From contig JACJYC010000007.1 of assembly GCA_020636325.1 (NCBI GenBank), positions 228,619 through 292,618 of the forward strand: 64,000 bases of DNA, read 5' to 3'. Numbering within the stretch: the first letter of the stretch is position 1; each line of letters opens with the position of its first letter. The position numbers and the translations under genes were made by a program. Positions 53,882 through 62,237 of the stretch are shown one piece after another. Source of the DNA: Lewinellaceae bacterium (lineage in GTDB: Bacteria > Bacteroidota > Bacteroidia > Chitinophagales > Saprospiraceae). The notes beneath the pieces are model-generated. The model searched no databases and had not been told where the DNA came from. It saw only the letters and a program-made list of their open reading frames with translations.

Positions 53882-55030
53882 ATGATGAAAGATTTACGTG
53901 CATTGCTGCTTTGCAGCCTGGGGCTGCTGTTTTGCGTATCCGGGGCAAAGGCCCAGGATGGTATGGCTATGGCGAGTACCGGTAGCAGTGTTGAACCGGC
54001 GGCTACAACCCCGGCAACCGAACCGGCAGCGGAAGAAGAGGAAAAAGAAAGTCCTTATTCGCTCTCCGGGGCAGTCGACGCTTATTACCTCTACAGCTTC
54101 AACCATATGCCGTTCCCGACGAGCTTTACAGGAAGCCATAATTCCTTTACGTTGGGCATGGCCAACCTGATCTTCACCAAGGAAGGCAAGGTTGGGTTTA
54201 CAGCTGACCTGGCGTTCGGCCCGCGTGCAGAGGCGGCAAACGGTTACCTGACCGACGAAGGCGGCATTACGTCGCTGTCCCTGATCAAGCAGCTGTTTGT
54301 AACCTATTCGCCGAGCGACAAACTGAAGTTCACGTTGGGTAACTTTTCCACTTTTGTGGGATACGAGCTCATCGATGCGCCGGGCAACGTCAATTACAGC
54401 ACCAGCTACCTGTTCAGCAACGGGCCGTTCTACCACACCGGCCTGAAAGCGGATATCGCCCTGGCGGACAAGTTCGGCCTGATGCTGGGGGTCTTCAACG
54501 ATACGGATACCAAGGTCGATGTCGTAAAAGGCAAGCATATCGGCGCACAGTTGTCTTATACGGGCGACAAGCTGAGCGCTTTCCTGAACTACCTCGGCGG
54601 CCGCCATCAGGAAGAGACGCCCTTCACGCCGGAAGTGTTCAGCCATCAGGTTGACCTGACCGCAACGCTGGCTGTGACTGACGCATTTTCACTCGGGCTC
54701 AACTCCTCCATGCGGGATTTTCATCCGGCTGAAGGAGAAGACGCTTCCTGGTTCGGAACGGCATTGTACGCAAAATATGCGGTTTCTGACGGCTTCGCGC
54801 TGGGCTTCCGGGGTGAATACATGAGCGACAAGGACGGCATCATCACCGGCCTGACCGACGGGAACGTCCTCGCACTGACCCTGTCCGGAAATATCATGCT
54901 CGGCAGCCTGACGATCATCCCCGAATTCCGGATTGACCAGGCCAATGAAGAGGGATACTTCCTCGACAAGGACGGCAAACCGACCAAAAGCAGCGCCGGC
55001 TTCCTGACGGCTGTAGTTTACAGTTTCTGA
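53882..55030 (+). CDS. Outer-membrane beta-barrel porin (bbp2-like)
   Basis: The 382-residue protein has a signal peptide (MMKDLRALLLCSLGLLFCVSGAKA), a flexible Pro/Ala/Glu linker (about 33-57) and a bbp2-type barrel: LSGAVDAYYLYSFNHMP, then repeated strands (LKADIALADKFGLMLGVFND) to AGFLTAVVYSF. The ATG at 53882 is preferred since the longer frame from 53801 adds a non-signal extension. It sits between amtB and glnA, so it may carry ammonium or amino compounds across the outer membrane. That is inferred. Confidence 0.8.
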   Translation: MMKDLRALLLCSLGLLFCVSGAKAQDGMAMASTGSSVEPAATTPATEPAAEEEEKESPYSLSGAVDAYYLYSFNHMPFPTSFTGSHNSFTLGMANLIFTKEGKVGFTADLAFGPRAEAANGYLTDEGGITSLSLIKQLFVTYSPSDKLKFTLGNFSTFVGYELIDAPGNVNYSTSYLFSNGPFYHTGLKADIALADKFGLMLGVFNDTDTKVDVVKGKHIGAQLSYTGDKLSAFLNYLGGRHQEETPFTPEVFSHQVDLTATLAVTDAFSLGLNSSMRDFHPAEGEDASWFGTALYAKYAVSDGFALGFRGEYMSDKDGIITGLTDGNVLALTLSGNIMLGSLTIIPEFRIDQANEEGYFLDKDGKPTKSSAGFLTAVVYSF

Positions 55031-55089
55031 CGGACCGGGAAAACAGGTTAGTCAAAAACATTAAACAAACACATAAAATTTTTGTAATC

Positions 55090-56106
55090 ATGGCAAAATT
55101 CAAACTAGAGTACATTTGGCTGGACGGCTACAAACCCACGCAAAGCCTTCGCAGCAAAACCAGGATCGAAAAGGACTTCAGCGGTGATTTGGAAGATTGT
55201 CCGATGTGGTCGTTCGACGGCAGCTCTACGGAACAGGCGCCCGGTAATTCATCAGACTGTCTGCTCAAGCCGGTTGCCATTTTCCCGGACCCGGGCCGCA
55301 AAAGCGCTTATCTGGTCATGTGCGAAGTACTCAATGCCGACGGTACGCCCCATCCTTCCAACGGACGCGCTACCATAGATGACGATGATAACGATTTCTG
55401 GTTCGGTTTCGAACAGGAATACTTTCTCTGGGATCTGGCCATCAACAAACCTTACGGATTCCCGGAAAACGGTTACCCCGGCCCTCAAGGCCCTTACTAT
55501 TGTTCGGTAGGCGCCGGCAAGGCATACGGCAGGGATATCGTTGAAGAACACCTCGACCTTTGCCTGGAAGCAGGTATCAATGTTGAGGGCATCAACGCGG
55601 AAGTGGCTACCGGCCAGTGGGAGTTCCAGATCTTTGCCAAAGGCGCCAAGGCTGCCGGCGACCAGGTCTGGGTTGCCCGCTACCTGCTGGAACGCACCGC
55701 TGAAAAATACGATGTGGGCATCAACTGGCATTGCAAGCCTGTCCAGGGCGACTGGAACGGCTCCGGCATGCACGCCAACTTCTCCAACGAAACGCTGCGT
55801 ACGGCCGGCAGCAAGGATGTATATGAAGTCATCCTGGAAGCCTTCCGTCCGGTGATCAAAGAACATATTGACGTTTACGGCGCTGACAACCACCTGCGGT
55901 TGACCGGCAAGCACGAAACGCAATCCATTGATAAGTTCAGCTACGGTGTTTCCGATCGCGGCGCTTCTATCCGCATCCCCATCGCTACGGTGGAAAAAGG
56001 CTGGAAGGGCTACCTGGAAGACCGCCGTCCTAATTCTGCTGCCGACCCCTACAAAGTAGCCGGCCGGATCATTAAGACGGTTAAATCAGCTCTAGTTCCT
56101 GCATAA
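55090..56106 (+). CDS. glnA: Glutamine synthetase, type II (beta-grasp)
   Basis: The 338-residue enzyme makes glutamine from glutamate, ammonia and ATP. It matches the eukaryote-like GSII form: MWSFDGSSTEQA (38-49), FGFEQEYFLWD (about 107-117), NAEVATGQWEFQIF and NWHCKPVQGDWNGSGMHAN. It is much shorter than GSI (about 470) or GSIII (about 700). Its place after P-II, Amt and the porin makes a nitrogen-assimilation cluster. Confidence 0.95.
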   Translation: MAKFKLEYIWLDGYKPTQSLRSKTRIEKDFSGDLEDCPMWSFDGSSTEQAPGNSSDCLLKPVAIFPDPGRKSAYLVMCEVLNADGTPHPSNGRATIDDDDNDFWFGFEQEYFLWDLAINKPYGFPENGYPGPQGPYYCSVGAGKAYGRDIVEEHLDLCLEAGINVEGINAEVATGQWEFQIFAKGAKAAGDQVWVARYLLERTAEKYDVGINWHCKPVQGDWNGSGMHANFSNETLRTAGSKDVYEVILEAFRPVIKEHIDVYGADNHLRLTGKHETQSIDKFSYGVSDRGASIRIPIATVEKGWKGYLEDRRPNSAADPYKVAGRIIKTVKSALVPA

Positions 56107-56135
56107 CGATTCAAAATCGTTAGGGATTTGCCATA

Positions 56136-56176
56136 ACCCACCTCGGCCTTGAAAGCTGGGGTGGGTGTTTTGGTTG
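56136..56176 (+). terminator. glnA: Intrinsic terminator of glnA
   Basis: ACCCACC (56136-56142) pairs with GGTGGGT (56160-56166), extended inward by mixed G-C and G-U pairs. A T-rich tract (56167-56176) follows. It begins 30 bp after the stop. Confidence 0.8.
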
Positions 56177-56177
56177 T

Positions 56178-56274
56178 TGTTAGTCGTAAGTCTTAAGTCG
56201 TAAGTCTTAAGTTGTAAGTTGTAAGTCATAAGTCGTAAGTGGTGAGTCGTAAGTGGTGAGTGGTAAGTCTGGTA
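56178..56274. repeat. Heptad tandem array, single orientation, after glnA
   Basis: About 14 imperfect heptads (GTAAGTC, TTAAGTC, GTAAGTT, GTGAGTC) lie 3' of the glnA terminator. In the glnA direction they read AGTNNNN. There is no inverted partner; the next gene is on the same strand. Confidence 0.85.
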
Positions 56275-56450
56275 AGTGAGCGTTGCGGACCCGGTCAGCT
56301 GTAGGGCGAAGACTTTGTTGTCCGGCGGCCGAAGTTAAGTCGCAGGTTGGGGTAGGGCATGGTTTCGGCCTCTCCACGGGCGCCAACTGTGAAACTGTGA
56401 AACAGTCATCAGTTATCAGCCGGGCAACAGGGCGGAGTCGAAGTTTTGCG

Positions 56451-56458
56451 TACATTTG
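56451..56458 (+). promoter_or_regulatory. Bacteroidota -7 element for the AI-2E-family gene
   Basis: TACATTTG is an exact TAnnTTTG match. It lies inside the longer reading frame beginning 56446, so it supports the ATG at 56479 with a leader of about 15 nt. Confidence 0.55.
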
Positions 56459-56478
56459 GGTTTTCCATCCGCTTGAAC

Positions 56479-57513
56479 ATGAAAAAGAACACCCCTCATC
56501 TATTCTTGCTGATCCTGGTAATCGGGGTTACGCTGACTTTTTTCGGGCTGATCAAGGATTTTCTGATGGCCTGCTTCTGGGCAGTTGTGCTGGCCATTCT
56601 TTTTCACAACCTGTACAAAAGGATCGGGGTGGCGCTGAGAGGCCGCAAGAATGCGGCGGCCGGCATTACCCTGCTGATCATCCTTCTCCTGGTGGTGACG
56701 CCCGTGGTTATGATCGGGGTGGCCATACTCAATGAAACGCTTTACGTCTACGACCTGGTGCAATCGGGGGAATTGAACCCGCAGAGCGTGGTGGATTATA
56801 TCCAGGATCAGACGCCCTCCATCGAACGGATGATCGAACGGACCGGGCTGGATATGGATCAGGTCCGCAGCTCGCTGGGCAATGCCGCTTCACAGATCAC
56901 CGGCTCGGTAGCGGGCAGCGCACTAAGCCTCACCCAGAATATTTTCGGCTTCATCGTCCAGTTTTTCATGATGTTGTACATCCTGTACTATTTTCTGCGC
57001 GACGGTCGGAAACTGCTCCGGCAGGCGGTCCGCGCCATTCCGCTGGGGGATGAGAACGAATGGAAACTGATCAACCGGTTTTCCAGCGTGGCCCGCGCTA
57101 CTGTAAAAGGCAGCCTGATCGTGGCGCTTACCCAGGGGACGATCGGCGGACTTTTGTTCTGGGCGGTCGGCATTCCGGGGGCGCCGCTGTGGGGCATGGT
57201 CATGACCATCCTGTCTCTGCTCCCCATCGGCAGCGGGTTGGTCTGGGGGCCTGCGGCCGTCATATTCTTCCTTCAGGGCGAGATCGGCAAAGCGGTGGTC
57301 ATCGTAGCGGTAGGCGCCCTGATCATCGGACTGATCGACAATTTCCTGCGGCCCAGTCTGGTGGGCAACGATACCAAAATGCCGGACTACCTCGTACTGC
57401 TTTCCACGCTCGGCGGATTGGCCTGGTTCGGCCTTCCGGGCTTTGTGCTCGGCCCCATCATTGCCGCCCTTTTCGTGACCTGTTGGGATATTCTTGGCCA
57501 GGAGTACCGGTAG
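56479..57513 (+). CDS. AI-2E family transporter (PF01594-type membrane protein)
   Basis: The 344-residue protein has the family layout of about eight TM helices, with a central cytoplasmic-helical segment (LNPQSVVDYIQDQTPSIERMIERTG, about 95-119), FMMLYILYYFLRDGRKLL (about 161-178) and the conserved end LIGLIDNFLRPSLVGNDTKMPDYLVLLSTLGGLAWFG. Members include the proposed autoinducer-2 exporter TqsA and Na+/H+ antiporters; the substrate here is unknown. Confidence 0.9.
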   Translation: MKKNTPHLFLLILVIGVTLTFFGLIKDFLMACFWAVVLAILFHNLYKRIGVALRGRKNAAAGITLLIILLLVVTPVVMIGVAILNETLYVYDLVQSGELNPQSVVDYIQDQTPSIERMIERTGLDMDQVRSSLGNAASQITGSVAGSALSLTQNIFGFIVQFFMMLYILYYFLRDGRKLLRQAVRAIPLGDENEWKLINRFSSVARATVKGSLIVALTQGTIGGLLFWAVGIPGAPLWGMVMTILSLLPIGSGLVWGPAAVIFFLQGEIGKAVVIVAVGALIIGLIDNFLRPSLVGNDTKMPDYLVLLSTLGGLAWFGLPGFVLGPIIAALFVTCWDILGQEYR

Positions 57514-57815
57514 CGACGCAAAATCTTGCGTTGCCGGGAGTTGTGAGTCGTAAGTCGTGAGTCGTAAGTTGTAAGTCGTAAGTGGGGATGAAGGCATTGT
57601 GCTGCCCTTCAACGGGCGCCTGGCAATGAACCAATACCAACCCTGGGTCGTGACAAGCGGCAGGCGGTTTAATCGAACAAGCTCGTAATCGAAATCCTGC
57701 ATGCGCGGGAACCATTTCCAGCAATTTTCCATTGAATTACAAAAAAAACATACCCAACCCCTGCCCGGGGTAACAAACGGCTAAAAACCAGGATTAACCA
57801 TAAAACTACCCAATT
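57514..57815. other. Intergenic region after the AI-2E-family gene
   Basis: These 302 bp hold a heptad array (57541-57583) and then unremarkable sequence up to the FISUMP gene. No promoter element is clear. Confidence 0.6.
57541..57583. repeat. Heptad tandem array, single orientation
   Basis: About six heptads (GTGAGTC, GTAAGTC, GTAAGTT) begin 28 bp after the AI-2E-family stop, reading AGTNNNN in that gene's direction. Confidence 0.85.
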
Positions 57816-58487
57816 ATGAAGCGAGGAGTTACAACCATCGTCTTTTTGTTCCTTTCCCTTTTTTCTTTCCTTTCCGGCCAGTCCGACGCCTTCACCGATC
57901 CGCGCGACGGGCAGACGTATGCCACCTTTACCTTGAACGGGATGGAGTGGTTTGCCGAAAACCTCCGGTTCGAAACGTCCGGCTCGTTCTACTACAACAG
58001 CAGCGGTTACGGCGAGCAGTACGGGCGTCTTTACACCCTGTACGAAGCCGGGAGCGCCTGCCCGGAAGGCTGGCGTTTGCCGTCCGATCGCGATTGGAAG
58101 GACCTGCTCGTTACAGCCGGCGGGTACCACGATATGGAGACCGGCGAATTGGTCGGCGACCGCAAGCGAGGCTTCCAGTCCCTGATGATGAACGGCAATG
58201 GGGCTTTTTCGGCCAGGCTCGGCGGCGGCGTATTCGGGCAGGATTTTACCGGCATCAATACCCAGGGTTACTTCTGGGCAGCGCGGCTGGTCAGCGATCG
58301 CCCGGTTTATTACAGCCTGGAAAGCGGCCGCGAAACGGTTCAGCGCAGGACGGGCGGAGCGCCGGGTAATGCGTTTTCGTGCCGGTGTGTGCGGCCCGCC
58401 GCTTCAGTGCAGTTTTACGACCAGCCCGTGAAGGTGAAAACGACCGTTTCCGGCGCCGGCCGGCCTTTGGGCGGATCTCCGTTTTAA
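57816..58487 (+). CDS. FISUMP domain protein
   Basis: The 223-residue exported protein (signal peptide about 1-21) has a FISUMP (Fibrobacter succinogenes major paralogous) domain: DPRDGQTYATFTLNGMEWFAENLRF, LYTLYEAGSACPEGWRLPSDRDWKDLL and FSCRCVRP near the end. Family members are often surface proteins, with no known reaction. No T9SS tail is visible. Confidence 0.85.
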   Translation: MKRGVTTIVFLFLSLFSFLSGQSDAFTDPRDGQTYATFTLNGMEWFAENLRFETSGSFYYNSSGYGEQYGRLYTLYEAGSACPEGWRLPSDRDWKDLLVTAGGYHDMETGELVGDRKRGFQSLMMNGNGAFSARLGGGVFGQDFTGINTQGYFWAARLVSDRPVYYSLESGRETVQRRTGGAPGNAFSCRCVRPAASVQFYDQPVKVKTTVSGAGRPLGGSPF

Positions 58488-58567
58488 TGGCGGTTTGCGG
58501 CATTTTTTGTTAAACCCACCCTGAAAACTCCGTTCCGGTTTCCCAAAACCGTATAGAATGGAATTGG

Positions 58568-58575
58568 TACCTTTG
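58568..58575 (+). promoter_or_regulatory. Bacteroidota -7 element for the anti-sigma-like/CHAT pair
   Basis: TACCTTTG is an exact TAnnTTTG match, giving a leader of about 56 nt before the ATG at 58638. It suggests the pair is transcribed by the housekeeping sigma factor. Confidence 0.5.
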
Positions 58576-58637
58576 TCCGGATTATTTCGGATGGGTAAGC
58601 GGGAGGAATTTATTATTCGACGGGTTAAAAGAAGAAA

Positions 58638-59435
58638 ATGCCGTTATTCACCACCGATGGCCACCTTACGGACGAAGGATTGTCCGTGTACGTTGAAGCG
58701 CTCAGGGAAGACGCCCTTGACCGGCTGGAGCCTGCTGTTCCAGCCCATATTCAATCCTGCCTGGATTGTCATCGACAAGCTGTGGACCTGTACGCGCTGG
58801 TCAGCGAGATCGGCCGCGCGGAAGCCGCAGGCAGGCCTCACACGACCGTTACGCGTTTGCGCCGGGTTCGGTGGACGCCCTGGGCTGCCGCGGCCGCCGT
58901 TATCGGACTTGTTCTTTTTGCGACACGCCCCTGGGAGCGGCCGGGAGAAGGGTCCGCATTGGCAGATGAACGTACGGAACAGCAGGTGGATTCTACCGGC
59001 CTGCAGCGTGATGCGCCTTTCCCGCCGGCTGACCAACCAAAAGATATCGCACAAAAACCGAAAGATAAACCCTCCGCCGAACAGCCGGAAAACCCGGGTG
59101 AAGCTGATCAATCATCAGTAACGGCACTGGCGTTTGAGCCCAATGAGCACCTGGAAAACGTATTGGGCGAGATGACCCGCAGCGAAAATGTACGCATCAA
59201 AACACCGGCTGCCGGAAACACCTTCAAACCGGGCGAAGAGATTAAATTTGAATGGGAAGGCGCGGAATCCGGCCTGGAGATCGTTATCCTGAACAATCGG
59301 GATGAAGTCCTTTCCCGCGATAAAGCTGCAGGTCGGAAATTGAACCGCAAAGCCCCATCGACCCCCGGGTTGTATTACTGGAAGCTGGAAACGGACGACG
59401 ACCTGCTTTACGTCGGAAAATTCCTAGTCAGATAG
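58638..59435 (+). CDS. Putative zinc-finger anti-sigma-like membrane protein
   Basis: The 265-residue protein has an N-terminal domain with H37-xxx-C41-xx-C44, the core of zinc-binding anti-sigma (ZAS) domains. A basic stretch and one TM helix follow (about 82-96, WAAAAAVIGLVLFA), then an acidic/Pro-rich linker (100-160) and a C-terminal beta-rich domain (about 185-265: IKTPAAGNTFKPGEEIKFEW ... GLYYWKLETDDDLLYVGKF), predicted to be periplasmic. No sigma gene adjoins it. The secreted TPR-CHAT protease begins 3 bp downstream, so the two very likely work together. The anti-sigma role is inferred. Confidence 0.7.
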   Translation: MPLFTTDGHLTDEGLSVYVEALREDALDRLEPAVPAHIQSCLDCHRQAVDLYALVSEIGRAEAAGRPHTTVTRLRRVRWTPWAAAAAVIGLVLFATRPWERPGEGSALADERTEQQVDSTGLQRDAPFPPADQPKDIAQKPKDKPSAEQPENPGEADQSSVTALAFEPNEHLENVLGEMTRSENVRIKTPAAGNTFKPGEEIKFEWEGAESGLEIVILNNRDEVLSRDKAAGRKLNRKAPSTPGLYYWKLETDDDLLYVGKFLVR

Positions 59436-59438
59436 CAT

Positions 59439-62117
59439 ATGAACCGATCGATCCTTTTGCCAATTGCCTTGGTTTTTCTTTTTATTCAAAATTCTCTTTC
59501 ACAGCCCGTTATGGGTATCAAATCGGCGGAAACACTGAGCGCCGAAAGCCGGTTTTCTGCCTCTAATTCCCAGCTCCGGCAATACATCGAAGACAACCCC
59601 AAACGCTATTACGACCTGTCCAAAGCCTGGTTTCTGCTGAGTTACAACCTCCTTCAGCTCGGCGATACGGACGGCGCCTGGGAAGCCAATGAGCAATCCC
59701 TTGATCTGAAAAAGAAACTGCATGCGGACGACCTGGCCGAGAACTATATGCGTTTCGGGGCGATTTTCCTCTACAAAGGCGATTATGAAAGGGCGCTCGA
59801 TCAATTGTTCAAAGCCAAAGGGCTGCCCATTGAAGACGGTTCGATTTTCGCCCGGATCGACGGATACATAGCCGCTGCCTTTCAGGGCATAAACCGGAAC
59901 GAGGAAGCCGAACATTTCTACCGGCAGTCCATTGCCACCATGTCCGCACTGTACGATGACGACCTGCCCGCCGCTTACTACAACATGGGCCGTTTTTGCC
60001 TGGAAAGGGGTCGCCTCCAGGAAGCCATCGATACCCTTGATCTCGCCCGTCAGCTATTGGCCGATACCCGGCAAAGAAGGGATCTGCTGGGCCAGGTGTA
60101 CAATGCCCTGGGAGAAGCCTGCAAACTGGACGAACCGGCGAGGGCCCGCAAGTATTACGAAAATGCCCTGGCGGAGTACCAGACGGCTTTCGGCCCTTTC
60201 AACCGGGAGACCGCCCGGACCGAGCTCAACCTGGCCAGGCTGGAAGCCGAACTCGGCAACCGGGACAAGGCCGTCTCCGGCGTCATAACCGCTCTGCGCA
60301 GCCTTTGTCCGGCTGATCAGGGCCTCGGGTTTGACCAAATGCCGGAACATCCGGAATTAGCCCTTGACCGGCCGATGTTGGCGGAAGTCCTCGGTTTCCG
60401 GGCCGCCCTTCGTCTGGAGGATGAAAAAGCGGAGGCTCCGCAATGGCGACAAGCGCTGGAAGACAGCGATATGGCTGTCAATCTCCTCCTTCAGGAATTG
60501 GTTTTCCTGGGGGATGACCGCTCCAGGTTGAACAGGCTCCGGTCGTGCCCGTATCTGGCCGAACCAGGCATTCTGGCCGCTGCAAAACTGTTTCAATCCG
60601 GCGACGGCGCAACCTGGGTGGAGCGGGCTTTTGACCTCGCTGAACGCAGCAAGGCCGTGCTTTTCCGGGCAAATCAGCCTTTGCCGGGCGGAAGCTCAAA
60701 AGCCGGCAATGCGCAAAGGGTTCGCCTCCGGGAGCTGGAAGCCGCTCTGGCGTTGAACCCGCTCGACTTGTCGATCAGGAAGGAGGTGGCGGCAGTGCGC
60801 GAAGAGTATATGCTTTCCACCATAGAAGGGCGCTCCTCCGGAGCCTACGCGCTGTTTACCGGAAAACCGGTCGGCATCGGGGAGCTGCAGGACAGCCTGG
60901 ACGGAGAATCCATCGTGCTGGCCTATTTTACCGGCAGCGCCCATTACGCGATATTCGCCGTTACGGACAAGGAAGCTTCGTTGTATACCTTCGACCTGGA
61001 AGGTATGCCGGCCGGCCCTAAAAAAGGCGTGAAATGGCTGAAACTGGCTTACGGAACAACTGCTGCGACGGCTCCCGGCGGTTATTCCAAACTGGACCCC
61101 GCGTCGAAATTATCCGACCTGGAAGATGCCGTAAAAGGATACCTGACGGCTATCCGGAAGATCGACCCGGACAAATTCGCGTATTACAGCCAGCATTTGT
61201 ACAGCCGTCTTGTGCAACCGGCGGAGGATCAGCTGAAGGACAGGAAAAAGCTGATTGTGATCCCGGACGGTCCGCTGGGAGCGATGCCGTTTGAATCGCT
61301 GATCCCGCAGTATAAATCCTCAAAAATCAGGTACGACAAGCTGGATTACCTGGTGTCGAAATACGCGGTCGGGTACCAGTACTCGGCCACTGTCTGGGTG
61401 CGGAGCGGGAAAATGCCGAAATGGAATCCTTCGGTCACTTTCGCCGGGTTCGCACCGGTCTTTGATGAAGAGACCGGGATTGCGGAGGCCAGCCGACCGG
61501 TTTTTGATACGGCCTATCAGTCGGCCGCCGTTTTGCGGGATATCAGCCCGGACGGGAAGAGATTCACCCCCTTGGCCGCTTCGAAGGATGAGGTGGAGGG
61601 CATTGCCGGTTTGTTTGCCGAAAAAGGCGGAACGGCCAAAACCTGGATCTCGGAAGCCGCCACGAAAAAGAATGCCGAAGCCAATGCCGACGGCATCCTG
61701 CACCTGGCCACGCACAGTTTTGCGGTACCGGGCCGGCCGGATATGTCTGGGCTGGCTTTTTACCAGGACGGAGAAGGCGCTATCTGGTATGCTGCCGAAA
61801 TATACGGCCGGCCTGTGAAGCACAGGCTCGTCGTGCTCAGCAGTTGCGAAAGCGGCAAAGGCGATTTTGCGCCGGGCGAAGGGGTGCTGGCATTGCCGAG
61901 GGCTTTCCTGGCTTCAGGCGCTGAAAATGTGATCTCCTCCCTTTGGAAGGTATACGATAAATCCACAGCTGCTCTGATGCAGGCCTTTTATCAGGAATTG
62001 CTGACGGGCAAGGACGCGGGAAGCGCGCTCCAGGCCGCCAAGCGCAGGATGATCGGGAGCAAGGAAACGGCTGACCCCCGGCAATGGGGGGCGTTTGTGC
62101 TGTATGGGAAAGGGTAG
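59439..62117 (+). CDS. Exported TPR-CHAT protease
   Basis: The 892-residue protein has a signal peptide (MNRSILLPIALVFLFIQNSLS), TPR repeats (about 40-300, for example AAYYNMGRFCLERGRLQEAIDTLDLARQLL) and a C-terminal CHAT caspase-like domain (about 600-892). The catalytic pair is intact: H759 in LHLATHSFA and C803 in VLSSCESGKGD. CHAT proteases cut specific partner proteins. Its start lies 3 bp after the anti-sigma-like gene, and the signal peptide puts it on the same side of the membrane as that protein's C-terminal domain, which makes that domain a candidate substrate. Confidence 0.88.
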   Translation: MNRSILLPIALVFLFIQNSLSQPVMGIKSAETLSAESRFSASNSQLRQYIEDNPKRYYDLSKAWFLLSYNLLQLGDTDGAWEANEQSLDLKKKLHADDLAENYMRFGAIFLYKGDYERALDQLFKAKGLPIEDGSIFARIDGYIAAAFQGINRNEEAEHFYRQSIATMSALYDDDLPAAYYNMGRFCLERGRLQEAIDTLDLARQLLADTRQRRDLLGQVYNALGEACKLDEPARARKYYENALAEYQTAFGPFNRETARTELNLARLEAELGNRDKAVSGVITALRSLCPADQGLGFDQMPEHPELALDRPMLAEVLGFRAALRLEDEKAEAPQWRQALEDSDMAVNLLLQELVFLGDDRSRLNRLRSCPYLAEPGILAAAKLFQSGDGATWVERAFDLAERSKAVLFRANQPLPGGSSKAGNAQRVRLRELEAALALNPLDLSIRKEVAAVREEYMLSTIEGRSSGAYALFTGKPVGIGELQDSLDGESIVLAYFTGSAHYAIFAVTDKEASLYTFDLEGMPAGPKKGVKWLKLAYGTTAATAPGGYSKLDPASKLSDLEDAVKGYLTAIRKIDPDKFAYYSQHLYSRLVQPAEDQLKDRKKLIVIPDGPLGAMPFESLIPQYKSSKIRYDKLDYLVSKYAVGYQYSATVWVRSGKMPKWNPSVTFAGFAPVFDEETGIAEASRPVFDTAYQSAAVLRDISPDGKRFTPLAASKDEVEGIAGLFAEKGGTAKTWISEAATKKNAEANADGILHLATHSFAVPGRPDMSGLAFYQDGEGAIWYAAEIYGRPVKHRLVVLSSCESGKGDFAPGEGVLALPRAFLASGAENVISSLWKVYDKSTAALMQAFYQELLTGKDAGSALQAAKRRMIGSKETADPRQWGAFVLYGKG

Positions 62118-62127
62118 GGGAGGATAC

Positions 62128-62169
62128 AAAATGTAAAATGCAAAAGGATAAATGTAAAGTTTAAAGGTA
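62128..62169. repeat. Degenerate A-rich heptads after the CHAT gene
   Basis: Six successive heptads (AAAATGT, AAAATGC, AAAAGGA, TAAATGT, AAAGTTT, AAAGGTA) begin 10 bp after the CHAT stop. They share the period and position of the other arrays but not the AGTNNNN unit. Confidence 0.5.
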
Positions 62170-62237
62170 GCAGTCGGCGGAATTTGGGTAAATTAGCCAA
62201 TGTGAAATAATTGCCCAACCCAAAAATTCGCCTGATC

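Larger units (their letters stand above)
56107..56478. other. Intergenic region after glnA
   Basis: These 372 bp contain the glnA terminator (56136-56176), a heptad array (56178-56274), an octad-like stretch near 56388-56415 (AACTGTGA copies) and the AI-2E-family -7 element (56451-56458). No gene is supportable. Confidence 0.7.
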
